Below the pieces are notes generated by a model. It searched no databases. It was not told where the DNA came from and saw only the letters and a list, made by a program, of their open reading frames with translations. Source: Hymenobacter perfusus (lineage in GTDB: Bacteria; Bacteroidota; Bacteroidia; Cytophagales; Hymenobacteraceae). Taken from it: 64,000 nt of DNA. Both the position numbers and the translations under genes were made by a program. This document shows positions 16,412 to 25,399 of the stretch, piece after piece (the stretch's first letter is position 1; the number at the start of each line of letters is the position of its first letter). The stretch is taken from assembly GCF_003944765.1 (NCBI RefSeq), contig NZ_RWIU01000012.1, positions 1 to 64,000 of the forward strand, written 5' to 3'.

Positions 16412-18676
16412 TTACAGGGCAGTAGGGGTATTCAATTGAGGACCGAACGGCTGCTGGTAGAAGCGTTTGCCGGCCGCTTTGTACAAGGCATTGGCCACGG
16501 CCCCGAAAACCGGCGGGAACGGCGGCTCACCCAAACCGGTCGGGTCGATGTCGTTCTGCACAAAATGAACGTCAATCTTTTGGGGGGCCTCGTGCATCCG
16601 GATGAGCCGGTAGTTGTAGAAGTTGGTTTGCTCTACGGCCCCGTTCTTCAGCGTCAATCCCCCGTAAAAGGCATTCCCGATGCCGTCGACCACGGCGCCC
16701 TGCACCATGTTGGTGGCCGCATCGGGATTAATCACAATGCCGCAATCAATGGCGCTGAAGACCCTCTCCACGTAGGGTTGTCCGTCTCGCATCACCATGT
16801 CCACGACGTGAGCCGCGTAGGAGTTATGGCAGAAGTACGCGGCCACGCCCCGGCTGTATTTCTTATTCTCCGGCTGGTTCCAGCCGGACTTATCGCGCAC
16901 CAGCTTCAATATCCCCGCGTAGCGGTCGGCATCATAGTCGTTGTTTTTGCCGACCGGATTTTCCTTGGCTCGTTTGAGCAGTTCTAAGCGGAGCTCAATC
17001 GGGTCCTTGCCCATGGCTTCGGCCAACTCATCCAGAAAGGATTGCTCGGCCGCCGCATTGAAGTTGGAGCGCGGCGCCCGAAACGCCCCAATCGTGATGT
17101 TAGAAGGGATTTCCCATCCTTCGGCCAGGTAGTTATCGACCGCGCCGGCCGGAAACCGATTGGCGTGAATCGGGTGCTCGGGGATGCCGCCGCCTTTCAC
17201 GTGGAAGGCAATCAAATCTTTGTTCGCGTCCAGGGCGGCCCGGTAGGTGGCCGTGTACATGGGGCGATAGATGCCATAGGTCATGTCGTCCTCGCGGGTG
17301 TAGACCAGTTTGACCGGCGCTTTTACTTTTCTCGATATCAGGGCCGCTTCGGTCAGGTAGTGCCCGTAGGCCCGGCGCCCGAAGCCGCCGCCCATGCGGG
17401 TCATCTGAATTTCGATTTTGTCGGCGGGCAGGTTCAAGACCTTGGCCAGGGTGGGTTCCGTCCAGCCCGGGGCCTGCAGCGGGCCGACCAACAGGGCTTT
17501 TTCGTCCGTGACATGGGCGAAGAAATTCATCGGCTCCATGCAGTTATGGGCCAGGAACGGGCCGTGGCAGGTGCGCTCAATCACCGTGGCGGCATTTTTA
17601 AACGCCGTTTCCGGGTCGCCGTCCCGGCGGAGCTGCTGGGCCGGTTTGGCCGCGTAGTCCTTCATGTTGCGCAGCTGGGCATCCGTGCTTTCCAGCTCGC
17701 CGGGCACCACAACTTCCCGTTTCGGACCCCGGCCGCCCCCCATCGTGTCCTTGGTATCGCCGGCCGGCTCCCACTGGACTTTTAGTTTTTTGCGGGCCTG
17801 CATTACCTGCCAGGTCGTATTGCCGACTACCACGAGTAGCTCATTGAAGCTGCGGGTGTCGAAACCGCCCTGCTCGAAGCCCTCTGCGTACAATTGCTGG
17901 CGGAAAACATCCTTGATACCCGGCATCTTCAGGGCCTCGGTGGCATCGAATGATTTGAGTTTCATGCCGAAGCCCGGCGGATGCTCGGCCATGGCAATCA
18001 GCATACCCGGCTGCTGGTAGTCTATCCCAAACAAGGGCTTGCCAGACACGATTTTCTGCCCCTCCACATTTTTCTTGGACCGGCTGACCACCGTGAAGTC
18101 CTTGGGCGCTTTGAGCTTCATGCCTTTAGGAACCGGGAGGCTGGCAGCTTGAGAAGCAAAACTGCCGTAGGTGGCTGATTTACGGCTTTTCGCGTGGTGC
18201 AGCATTCCGGCTTTGGTGGTCACTTCCTCCACCGGCACGGCCCAAGCCTGGGCGGCGGCGGTCCGGAGCATCTGGCGCACCGCGGCCCCCGCCTCGCGCA
18301 GGGGCTTCCAGTACATGCGCATAGAATTGCTGCCTCCGGTGAATTGGGGGCCTAGTTTCGCGTTGTCGTGGGGGCCCATTTCCACCACGATTTTCTGCCA
18401 GTCCACGTCCAGCTCCTCGGCTATCATCATGGGCAGCGAGGTCATCACGTTCTGCCCGAATTCTGGATTCGGGTTCAGGATTTTGATGACGTTGTCGGGG
18501 GTGATTTTAACATACCCATTAATTTCAACCCATTGGCCACCCGGAGCCATCTCTTTCTCACGGCCGGCCGGGGTGAAGGCCGATAGCCAGGTGAAACTGA
18601 GCATCAGCCCTCCGCCGGCCAGAGCGGAAGATTTCAGGAATGACCGCCGGGTCATGGATGTTGTTGGAGTGGTCAT
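16412..18676 (-). CDS. molybdopterin subunit of IorB-type hydroxylase
   Basis: A 754-aa xanthine dehydrogenase family subunit. The start at 18676 (MTTPTTSMTRRSFLKSSALA) gives a Tat signal; the longer start at 18742 adds residues unlike the family. Mo-pterin motifs include GGSNSMRMYW, TRMGGGFGRR, GAFRAPRSNFNAAAEQSFLD and, at the C-terminus, GLGEPPFPPVFGAVANAL with the conserved catalytic Glu. IorB-type enzymes hydroxylate N-heterocycles or oxidise aldehydes with cytochrome acceptors; the substrate is not readable here. It is the first gene of the iorB-iorA-cytochrome block. Confidence 0.9.
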   Translation of the reverse strand: MTTPTTSMTRRSFLKSSALAGGGLMLSFTWLSAFTPAGREKEMAPGGQWVEINGYVKITPDNVIKILNPNPEFGQNVMTSLPMMIAEELDVDWQKIVVEMGPHDNAKLGPQFTGGSNSMRMYWKPLREAGAAVRQMLRTAAAQAWAVPVEEVTTKAGMLHHAKSRKSATYGSFASQAASLPVPKGMKLKAPKDFTVVSRSKKNVEGQKIVSGKPLFGIDYQQPGMLIAMAEHPPGFGMKLKSFDATEALKMPGIKDVFRQQLYAEGFEQGGFDTRSFNELLVVVGNTTWQVMQARKKLKVQWEPAGDTKDTMGGGRGPKREVVVPGELESTDAQLRNMKDYAAKPAQQLRRDGDPETAFKNAATVIERTCHGPFLAHNCMEPMNFFAHVTDEKALLVGPLQAPGWTEPTLAKVLNLPADKIEIQMTRMGGGFGRRAYGHYLTEAALISRKVKAPVKLVYTREDDMTYGIYRPMYTATYRAALDANKDLIAFHVKGGGIPEHPIHANRFPAGAVDNYLAEGWEIPSNITIGAFRAPRSNFNAAAEQSFLDELAEAMGKDPIELRLELLKRAKENPVGKNNDYDADRYAGILKLVRDKSGWNQPENKKYSRGVAAYFCHNSYAAHVVDMVMRDGQPYVERVFSAIDCGIVINPDAATNMVQGAVVDGIGNAFYGGLTLKNGAVEQTNFYNYRLIRMHEAPQKIDVHFVQNDIDPTGLGEPPFPPVFGAVANALYKAAGKRFYQQPFGPQLNTPTAL

Positions 18677-18777
18677 CACTGAATTTTTTAACGCGGATAA
18701 GTAATGGTAGCCGAGTGGCTGCTGGACGTTAGGAAGGCGCACGGCACCTACAATATAGGGCCCTATGTCAAAACGAG

Positions 18778-20010
18778 TTAGGGTCGGTCAATGCGATACA
18801 GCCGTCCCTGGTCGGTGATGGCATACAAGGCGCCGTCGGTACCCTGCGTGACATCGCGGAAGCGCTGCCCTTCGCTGGCCAGCAGCCGTTCTTCGCCCAC
18901 CACCCGGTTGTTGTCGATGACCAGGCGCACAATATGCTGGCCGCTGAGGGCGCCAATGAACAGGTTATTTTGCCATTCGGCCACGCGGTTACCCGCGTAG
19001 AAACTCATGCCGCTGGGCGACACCACCGGGTCCCAGTAGTAAACCGGCTGCTCCATGCCCTGATTTTGCTGAATGCCACTCAGTACGGGCTGGCCGCTGT
19101 ATTCGAGGCCGTAGGTAATCGTCGGCCAACCATAGTTAGCTCCGGGCTGGGGCCGGTTGATTTCATCCCCTCCCCGGGGGCCGTGCTCGCTTTGCCAGAT
19201 ATCCCCCGTCACCGGATGAATCGCCAGCCCTTGCGGGTTGCGGTGGCCAATGGAATACAGCTCGGGGCGGGCGCCCGGCTGGGTAAACACCGGGTTGCCG
19301 GGGGCCGGCCGGCCATCCTTGGTGATGCGGATAACCTTGCCCAGCGCCGACGTAACTGATTGCGCCTGGGCCCGGGTGGCGTTATCGGCCCGTTCGCCGG
19401 CGCTCACCACCAGGTTGCCCGTGCGGTCAACTACCACGCGGCCCCCGTAATGATTGACGCCTGCGTAGGCCGGCTCGGCCCGGTAAATGACGGTGGCGGC
19501 CTCTATGGTCCGTTCATCCGTAGCCAACCGGCCCTTGCCGATGGCCGTCAGGTTGCCGCCCGGGCGGGGCTCCGAAAACGACCAGTATACCAACCGGTTG
19601 GTGGCGAAATTCGGGTCGATGCACAAGCCCAGCAGCCCGCCTTGCCCGGAGGCATTGACCGCCGGCAGGCCCGTGATGGGCGCGCTGACCACGCCGGCCG
19701 GGGTAACCAGGCGCATACTCCCCGCCTTCTCGGTTATCAGCAAGCGGCCATCGGGCAGCGGGGTGATGCCCCACGGGCTGGTCAGCGAGGAGGTGACAAC
19801 AGCAGCCCGGTAGCTGCTCGCAGGGGTCGTGACGCCATTAATCCGGGTTTGGCCCGCAAAGGCGGGGCGGTAACTGGAGTTGGGAGCATTGGTTTCAACC
19901 GGGGACGTGGGAGAAACCGGCGGGGTAGGCGTCGCGCTATCATCTCCACCGCGCGAGCACGACAGCAGGGCCAGCGAAGAACCAAAGGCGAAAATCAGGC
20001 GCTGTTTCAT
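18778..20010 (-). CDS. PQQ-dependent sugar dehydrogenase-like lipoprotein (Asd/YliI type)
   Basis: A 410-aa lipoprotein (LALLSC lipobox, Cys near residue 18) with a six-bladed beta-propeller of the soluble glucose/aldose dehydrogenase type. SLTSPWGITPLPDGRLLITE, GLLGLCIDPNFATNRLVYW, SIGHRNPQGLAIHP, SEHGPRGGDEIN and YGWPTITYG are all family signatures, including PQQ- and calcium-contacting residues. It would oxidise sugars in the periplasm and pass electrons to a quinone or cytochrome. It lies between a cupin and the IorB gene, all on the minus strand. Confidence 0.92.
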   Translation of the reverse strand: MKQRLIFAFGSSLALLSCSRGGDDSATPTPPVSPTSPVETNAPNSSYRPAFAGQTRINGVTTPASSYRAAVVTSSLTSPWGITPLPDGRLLITEKAGSMRLVTPAGVVSAPITGLPAVNASGQGGLLGLCIDPNFATNRLVYWSFSEPRPGGNLTAIGKGRLATDERTIEAATVIYRAEPAYAGVNHYGGRVVVDRTGNLVVSAGERADNATRAQAQSVTSALGKVIRITKDGRPAPGNPVFTQPGARPELYSIGHRNPQGLAIHPVTGDIWQSEHGPRGGDEINRPQPGANYGWPTITYGLEYSGQPVLSGIQQNQGMEQPVYYWDPVVSPSGMSFYAGNRVAEWQNNLFIGALSGQHIVRLVIDNNRVVGEERLLASEGQRFRDVTQGTDGALYAITDQGRLYRIDRP

Positions 20011-20029
20011 GGTGATAACAAGTATCTAA

Positions 20030-20500
20030 TTATCTACCACCCTGGTATTCCGCTGCTGTTACCCGTTTCAACCAGACGGTTTTGCCCTTTTGCGTCGGGG
20101 TCGTCGCCAGGTAGGCAAAGGTGCTTTTAGGGGCGGCGCCGTGCCAATGCTCCACGCCGGGCTGGCATTTGATTACTTGCCCTTTTTTCACCGTCTGCCG
20201 GGGCTTGCCGCGCTCCTGGTAGTAGCCGATGCCTTCGGTAATGAGCAGGATTTGCCCCGCTGGGTGAATGTGCCAGTCCAGTTTGGCCCCGGGAGCAAAG
20301 GTGGCCGTGGCAATGCTGTAAGCGAAGACGCTATCCGCCTCACTCAGTTCCTTAAGCCACACTGTTCCGGTGTGGTTATCGACGGTCGCAATTTCTCCCT
20401 TGGGAAAAATCGCGGTCTGTTGCGCGGCAGCCTGCGTGGCCAGGGCCAGCAAGAAAATACCGGCCCCTATTGCTCGTCTCATCGTTTTCATAACTTTCAA
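20030..20500 (-). CDS. secreted cupin-domain protein
   Basis: A 156-aa protein with a signal peptide (AIGAGIFLLALATQAAAQ) and one cupin_2 domain: FAPGAKLDWHIHPAGQILLI (metal-binding His pair), then GYYQERGKP, CQPGVEHWHGAAPKS. It is one of three related cupins in this island; the others are at 22624-23031 and 23899-24399. Cupins of this type regularly accompany carboxymuconolactone-decarboxylase-like proteins. It ends 19 bp before the sugar dehydrogenase gene. Confidence 0.88.
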   Translation of the reverse strand: MKVMKTMRRAIGAGIFLLALATQAAAQQTAIFPKGEIATVDNHTGTVWLKELSEADSVFAYSIATATFAPGAKLDWHIHPAGQILLITEGIGYYQERGKPRQTVKKGQVIKCQPGVEHWHGAAPKSTFAYLATTPTQKGKTVWLKRVTAAEYQGGR

Positions 20501-20573
20501 TAGTATGTCGCCAGGCCTTGTGCTTCTGAAAACTCGAGACTCTCATCTCAGGTAGCAGCAACGCCTGCCGGCG

Positions 20574-22205
20574 TTAGTGGAGATTTCCCGTCGTAACGGC
20601 TTTTTCAATAACGTCCAAGCGTGCTTTTCTAGGGTCCGGTTCGCCTATGGCAGTGCCATCGGGACGGAACTCCAAAAGCTCGTTCTTCTCGGGGTCATAT
20701 TGGGGCCAGGTAGGCAGGCCCTTGCCATTGGGGTTGCCGGTTTTAGCGAAGTTGGCCCAGTAGGTGTTCATCAGATGGGCTACTTCCTGGTCTTTGGGAG
20801 CCACCGGGGCACCATTGGGGCCGTTGAGCTTGTCGAACACATAGGATATTTCGGACGCATGGGCCGCGCCGTACCGCATGTACTGCTGCATGGAGGGCGA
20901 GATGTAGGAGAACAGGTACACATAGGCCGGCTTGCCCTTGGCGGCAAAGGCGTTGGCCGTGAACCGGGCCGGCTCGGCCCAGACCTTGTCCGTGTTGACG
21001 AGCGTGAGCATCTTGGCAAACTCCGTATTGCCGTCCGGGTCATACACCTTTGCCGCGTCAGCTTTCAGGTTACCGAATAATGCCAGCAGCTCCTCCTTGG
21101 AAGTGGCATTGACAAAGCCCGCGGGCACTTCCGCGCTGTTCGAACCGATGAGGAGCGGGACGCCAGCCTGCCGGCCGGCCGCGTAGGCACTCTGCGCCGT
21201 TTCCACCACCAGCTTGCCGTCGAGAATCGGCCCGGAGAACGTAACCGGTCCCCCGGGGCCAGCGCTCTGCTGGCCGCCATCGACAATGTCGCCCACCGGC
21301 AGCGCCCGCAGCTTCGCCAGGGCCGCCGCATCGGTGCCCTCAATACCGTGTTGGCGGGCAAAGTTTACACCGATGGTTTCGGCCGAAACCGGGTAGTAGG
21401 GGTCGGCGTTGTCTTTCTGCAGCGGCCGGCCGGTCAGCACACCATCACGCCCGCCGCCCGACTCGCTGATGGCCTTGTGGAACAAGCCTTTTGCTGCCGG
21501 AATGGTGAGCAGGGAATGCACCGAAACGCCCCCGGCCGATTCGCCGAAGATGGTAACGTTCTTCGGGTCCCCGCCGAAAGCCGCGATGTTCTGTTGCACC
21601 CATTGCAGGGCGGCTATCTGGTCCAGGTAAGCAAAGTTGCCCGTGGGCTCCTGCGGATGCTCCCGACTCAGGGTGGGGAAGGCGAAAAAGCCCAGGCGCC
21701 CCACCCGGTAATTGAAATTGACCAGGATGACGCCTTGCTTGGCAAACTGCTCGCCCGCATAGCCCGGGTTAGAGCCGCTGCCGAACACGAAGGCCCCGCC
21801 GTAAATCCAGACCATGACCGGCAGCTTGGCTCCCGGTTTGGCACTGGCCGGGGTCCATACGTTCAGAAACAGGCAATCTTCCGAGGAGGTCTTCGAGATG
21901 GGGTCGGCACCCCGGGGAAAACCCGGCTGGGCACAGTCGGCTCCGAACTTGCTGGCATCGCGCACCCCCGACCAGGGCACGGCCGGTTGGGGAGCCCGCC
22001 AGCGCAGGTTGCCCACCGGCGCCGCGGCAAACGGAATGCCCTTAAAGCTGGCCACAGCTCCATCCGTCACGCCCCGCACCACGCCCGAAGCAGTCCGCAC
22101 GGTCGGCGCCGCATCGACCGCCGTTTGGGGGGCTTTACGCTCGGCTTGCTGGGCATGGCCAGAACACGCCATGAAAAAGGAGACGATTGCTGCGGCGATT
22201 TTCAC
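20574..22205 (-). CDS. type B carboxylesterase
   Basis: A 543-aa exported carboxylesterase/lipase. GTG at 22205 is the likely start, since it gives a clean signal peptide (VKIAAAIVSFFMACSGHAQQ); upstream in-frame starts up to 22328 add unrelated residues. Family features are FKGIPFAAAPVGNLRWRAPQ, SEDCLFLNVWTP, the oxyanion loop WIYGGAFVFGSG and the nucleophile elbow FGESAGGVS. It probably hydrolyses esters in the periplasm. It appears to be the first gene of a minus-strand operon running to the cytochrome at 15.2 kb, with AraC boxes C and D in the divergent promoter region. Confidence 0.92.
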   Translation of the reverse strand: MKIAAAIVSFFMACSGHAQQAERKAPQTAVDAAPTVRTASGVVRGVTDGAVASFKGIPFAAAPVGNLRWRAPQPAVPWSGVRDASKFGADCAQPGFPRGADPISKTSSEDCLFLNVWTPASAKPGAKLPVMVWIYGGAFVFGSGSNPGYAGEQFAKQGVILVNFNYRVGRLGFFAFPTLSREHPQEPTGNFAYLDQIAALQWVQQNIAAFGGDPKNVTIFGESAGGVSVHSLLTIPAAKGLFHKAISESGGGRDGVLTGRPLQKDNADPYYPVSAETIGVNFARQHGIEGTDAAALAKLRALPVGDIVDGGQQSAGPGGPVTFSGPILDGKLVVETAQSAYAAGRQAGVPLLIGSNSAEVPAGFVNATSKEELLALFGNLKADAAKVYDPDGNTEFAKMLTLVNTDKVWAEPARFTANAFAAKGKPAYVYLFSYISPSMQQYMRYGAAHASEISYVFDKLNGPNGAPVAPKDQEVAHLMNTYWANFAKTGNPNGKGLPTWPQYDPEKNELLEFRPDGTAIGEPDPRKARLDVIEKAVTTGNLH

Positions 22206-22405
22206 GTTCGTTTTTGTTAGGTAGAGAATATTGGAATGGATGCGGGTAGTATCAGAAGGCTTCCGGGCTCTTGACCGCTTGTAGGAGCTCAGGAAGGGTT
22301 TCTCCAGGAGTATAGCCTGACACCACAATCCGCGCTTGCAGAACGCGTTAGGCCGTTTCGGATACCCCCGGCGAAGATTCTTGCATTTTGCCGAGCTAAA
22401 AAAAT

Positions 22406-22439
22406 ACTAATCAAACGAATCAGTATACTCTTCAAACAA
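22406..22439 (+). promoter_or_regulatory. AraC-type box C
   Basis: ACTAATCAAACGAATCAGT then ATACTCTTCAAACAA. Two half-sites, starts 21 bp apart, point right toward the cupin gene at 22624. It lies in the divergent region 22206-22623, which otherwise holds no gene. Confidence 0.65.
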
Positions 22440-22507
22440 TGGCCAGGCTTTCTGGGCTTTGGACACTGGCCAGCTCCGTTCGGATGCACAGCATCCAGGC
22501 GGGTGGC

Positions 22508-22538
22508 TATTTGATTAGTATAGGCAATTGTTTGATTC
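22508..22538 (-). promoter_or_regulatory. AraC-type box D (reverse orientation)
   Basis: Read on the minus strand: GAATCAAACAATTGCC then TATACTAATCAAAT. Both half-sites are present, starts 21 bp apart, and point left toward the carboxylesterase operon. Together with box C it gives one box per divergent transcript. Confidence 0.6.
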
Positions 22539-22623
22539 TTTCTCTTAGGAGAATTCCCGTCAGCGCACCTTTGTGGCGTATAGCAATTGCCCCGTGGACT
22601 GTGGGGTTAACTCTCTTCTTCTC

Positions 22624-23031
22624 ATGAGCAATCAAGAAAAACCAGTGGCCCCCGCCAGTGCCCAGCCAGCGCAGGCCCAGTACTTCACCGGCACGGCCTG
22701 GGTTAAAATGCTGGCTGGCCCCGGCAACTCCACCGACTGCACCGTGGGCGACGTCCTCTTCGAGCCCGGCTGCCGCAACAACTGGCATTCTCACCCGCAC
22801 GGGCAGCTGCTGGTGGTAACCAGCGGCACGGGCTACTACCAGGAAAAGGGGCAACCCGCGCGTCTGCTGCGCCCCGGCGATACCGTCGTCATTGCCCCCG
22901 AGGTGGTGCACTGGCACGGGGCCACGGCCACCGACTGGTTTGCCCATCTGGCCATTAACCCCAGCGCCAGCCAGGGCGCCCCGGTGTGGCTGGAACCCGT
23001 AACGGATGCCGAATACCAGGCCGTACACTAG
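22624..23031 (+). CDS. cupin-domain protein
   Basis: A 135-aa cytoplasmic single-domain cupin. The start at 22624 (MSNQEKPVAPAS) fits the family; an upstream in-frame start at 22573 does not. FEPGCRNNWHSHPHGQLLVV carries the metal-binding His pair, GYYQEKGQP and APEVVHWHGATA follow. It resembles cupins found next to AhpD/CMD-like proteins. It is transcribed divergently from the carboxylesterase operon and convergently with the CMD gene at 23119-23850. Confidence 0.9.
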   Translation: MSNQEKPVAPASAQPAQAQYFTGTAWVKMLAGPGNSTDCTVGDVLFEPGCRNNWHSHPHGQLLVVTSGTGYYQEKGQPARLLRPGDTVVIAPEVVHWHGATATDWFAHLAINPSASQGAPVWLEPVTDAEYQAVH

Positions 23032-23118
23032 TTCGTTTTTACATCCGAGTCGATGACGGCCAGCCAAGCACTTGTGGGCCGGGCTGGCCGTTAAGGCGCG
23101 AGTTGGCGGCGGGCCTCC

Positions 23119-23850
23119 CTATTTCTTTCGACCGGCCAGCACCTGGTTTAGAACGACGCGGCCTGCGTCCGCATCCTTCTTGCCCACGGCTGCTTCCGTC
23201 ACGCCCATGAGCTGCAGTAATTGGGCATCGGTCAGCCCGGTGTGCAGGCCGATACTTAAATGGCCTTGCAGCATCGGCTCCACGCCACCCAGGCTCACGA
23301 GCGCCGCGATGGTGGTCAGCTCGCGCTCTTGGTAGGTGAGCACGTCGCGCTCGAAAATGTCGGCGAACAGATGCTCTTTCAGGAAGCGCTCGATTTCGGG
23401 GCTGAAGGCGGCGTAGCCGGTTTTGGGCTCCTTTTCGGGCTGGCCGGAAAGCTGCTCCAGCACCCGCTTGCCGCGCTCGTACTTGGGGGCAGTGCTCGTG
23501 ATGGGCGAAGCTGCTTTGCCTATCACGTCCTTTTTGCCTTGGGTTTTGCGCTCGTCGAGCACCTTCAGTAGGGTGTTGAGGCCCTGGAGGCTGCGCGGGA
23601 AACCACAGTAGGCGTACAGGTGCACCAGCACTTCCTTCTCTTCGTTCACGGTGAGGCCCGCATCCAGCCCCTTAGCTAGCGCGTCGTGCAAGTGCGGCAG
23701 GTCGCCTTTTGCCGTGAGCGCGGAGATGGTGACGATGGCTTGCTGACGGGCCGACAGGGCCTCCGCCGGTGGGGTGGTTGAATGAGCCAGCATGGGAAGG
23801 AGGGCGAGAAGTAGCAGTGAGAGCTTTGAAAACAGCGTCATGTCGTTCAT
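23119..23850 (-). CDS. exported carboxymuconolactone decarboxylase family protein
   Basis: A 243-aa protein with a signal peptide (SLLLLALLPMLAHS) and two CMD/AhpD-like repeats: SARQQAIVTISALTAKGDLP, then EEKEVLVHLYAYCGFPRSL, and a second copy EVFLKEHL-like FLKEHLFADIFERDV with ELTTIAALVSLGGVEPMLQG. AhpD-like CxxC is not seen; only YCGFPRS remains, so peroxidase reductase activity is unlikely. It is the intact paralogue of the broken gene at 5993-6745 and may be co-transcribed with the upstream cupin at 23899-24399 (48-bp gap). Confidence 0.88.
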   Translation of the reverse strand: MNDMTLFSKLSLLLLALLPMLAHSTTPPAEALSARQQAIVTISALTAKGDLPHLHDALAKGLDAGLTVNEEKEVLVHLYAYCGFPRSLQGLNTLLKVLDERKTQGKKDVIGKAASPITSTAPKYERGKRVLEQLSGQPEKEPKTGYAAFSPEIERFLKEHLFADIFERDVLTYQERELTTIAALVSLGGVEPMLQGHLSIGLHTGLTDAQLLQLMGVTEAAVGKKDADAGRVVLNQVLAGRKK

Positions 23851-23898
23851 TTTACAAGGCTGAGGAGGTAGTCCCTACGCGTGAAATAGCTGCCCTAC

Positions 23899-24399
23899 TT
23901 ACGGCTTGCCCAGGTACTCTGCCTGCGTCACGGCCCGGCCCCATACCACGGGCACGGCCGTTATATCGGGGTTGATGGCCACGTGGGTCATGGTGGTGGT
24001 GGGCGCGGCCCCGTGCCAGTGCTCGACGCCGGCGGGGGCCTTGATGACGTCGCCTTTATAGAGCACTCGCCGCGCCTGGCCTTTCTCCTGATAATAGGCC
24101 GTGCCTTCCACTATCAGCAGGATTTGCCCGGCCGGATGCCGGTGCCAGTGGGAGCGGGCGCCGGGGGCAAACTGCACGCTGCCGGCCCCGCACGAGTACT
24201 TATCCTCCTTGTCCACCAGTCCCTGCACCCACGCCTGGCCGGTGAAGTTGGCGGTTGGCGCCGGTTGTCCCTTGGCGAAAATGGGCCCCGGCACGCTGCT
24301 GGTGGACGACGGCGCAGGAGTTTGACCGCGGCTGGGCAAAGCGGCCCCCGTGGCGAAGACTTGCAGCACCAGGGCGGGGAGAAAGTGTCGGTTACGCAT
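23899..24399 (-). CDS. secreted cupin-domain protein
   Basis: A 166-aa cupin with an N-terminal signal (LVLQVFATGAALPSRG). FAPGARSHWHRHPAGQILLI contains the metal-ligand His pair, and YYQEKGQARRV and APAGVEHWHGAAPTTTM follow. It is closely related to the cupin at 20030-20500. It lies 48 bp upstream of the CMD-family gene on the same strand, the usual partner. Confidence 0.88.
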   Translation of the reverse strand: MRNRHFLPALVLQVFATGAALPSRGQTPAPSSTSSVPGPIFAKGQPAPTANFTGQAWVQGLVDKEDKYSCGAGSVQFAPGARSHWHRHPAGQILLIVEGTAYYQEKGQARRVLYKGDVIKAPAGVEHWHGAAPTTTMTHVAINPDITAVPVVWGRAVTQAEYLGKP

Positions 24400-24518
24400 G
24401 GGAGGAACTAGCTACTAACAGGCTGAAGAAGGAAGCTTATGGTGGTTGGCAAACAGCCGGCAAGTACAATTCCTGCCGCTACGCCTCTCGCCCTTAATCG
24501 CTGAGGAAGAGAAGAAAA

Positions 24519-25082
24519 TCACTCCCGGCGCCGGCGGGCTACCCAGGCGGAAATCAGCGCCCCGGCTGGCCGCAGGACCTGGAAATAATACCGAAAGTGG
24601 CGGTTTGACACCGGCTGGCGCAGGCGCACAGCCTCGTGCAGAACCAGCTGCAGGTAGCTGCGCAGCAACTCGTGTTTGTAGCAGTACGCGGACTGTTGCT
24701 CGGCCAGCATCTTTTGAAACAGGCCCGTGAGATAAGCGGCCTGCGCGTCGCTGAGTGAGAAGATGCGGGGGTGGTTGCCGCTGAGCAGGGTCCAGGGCTT
24801 CGGGCTTCCGGCCGGGCTGCTCTCCTGCACAAATTCTTCCGTGAACAGACAGCCGTAGCCCGTTTGGCCGGCCGTGCTCCACTGCGTTGCGTGCGACGTT
24901 AAATTGCCCCTATCCTGCGAATTGCCAACGAACAAGTAGGTGCCGTCCTGCGCAATTTCCTGGTCGGCGCACTGCAGTTGGCGAGAGCTGGTAAGCAGAC
25001 AAATTCTATGCAGGTCGCGGCGACTGGAAGCCGCTGGCAGACCCGTGGTGGTGTCTATCGGATAGACCTTAAAGCCTTTCAT
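24519..25082 (-). pseudogene. AraC-family regulator remnant lacking the HTH domain
   Basis: A 187-aa frame homologous to residues about 33-190 of the AraC regulator at 605-1510: GFKVYPIDTTTGLPAASSRR against GFKAYEVDTALNPSLSYRR, and LFQKMLAEQQSAYCYKHELL against IFQKILAEQSTEYLYKGDLI. It ends in VARRRRE where the paralogue begins its linker, so the entire DNA-binding half is missing. It may be a decayed gene or a free effector domain. AraC box E lies about 205 bp upstream. Confidence 0.75.
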
Positions 25083-25286
25083 CAGTAAGCCAGCAATAGG
25101 TGACCTGAACTAGGTAGCACAAGCCATAACGTGCGCAGGTGACAGCCCCTTCAAAGTATGCAACTCCCCAAAGCGGGTTTCAGTGCAGCCGCCTTTAGTA
25201 AGGTTGGACTAAAGGAAGAAGCACGCGTGAATCAAGTCACGTTCGATAAAGACAAAGTTCAGCCAGCCAAGCCCGAGCACACAATA

Positions 25287-25319
25287 AGAATCAAACGAAT
25301 GAGTGTAAGATTCAAACAG
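25287..25319 (+). promoter_or_regulatory. AraC-type box E
   Basis: AGAATCAAACGAATGAGTG then TAAGATTCAAACAG, again two TCAAAC half-sites with starts 21 bp apart. It lies in the 25083-25399 stretch between the AraC remnant and the first MITE, where no gene is convincing. Confidence 0.6.
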
Positions 25320-25399
25320 CCTGGCCCTCTTATAGCAGCGAGGGTGTAAAATTACATCAAGCCCCACACGTCCTCAACCGCTGCTTCTGCTCGCGACTT

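Noticed and set aside
21348..22220. Plus-strand frame of 290 aa opposite the carboxylesterase
   Set aside because: Antisense shadow; the minus-strand gene has all carboxylesterase signatures.
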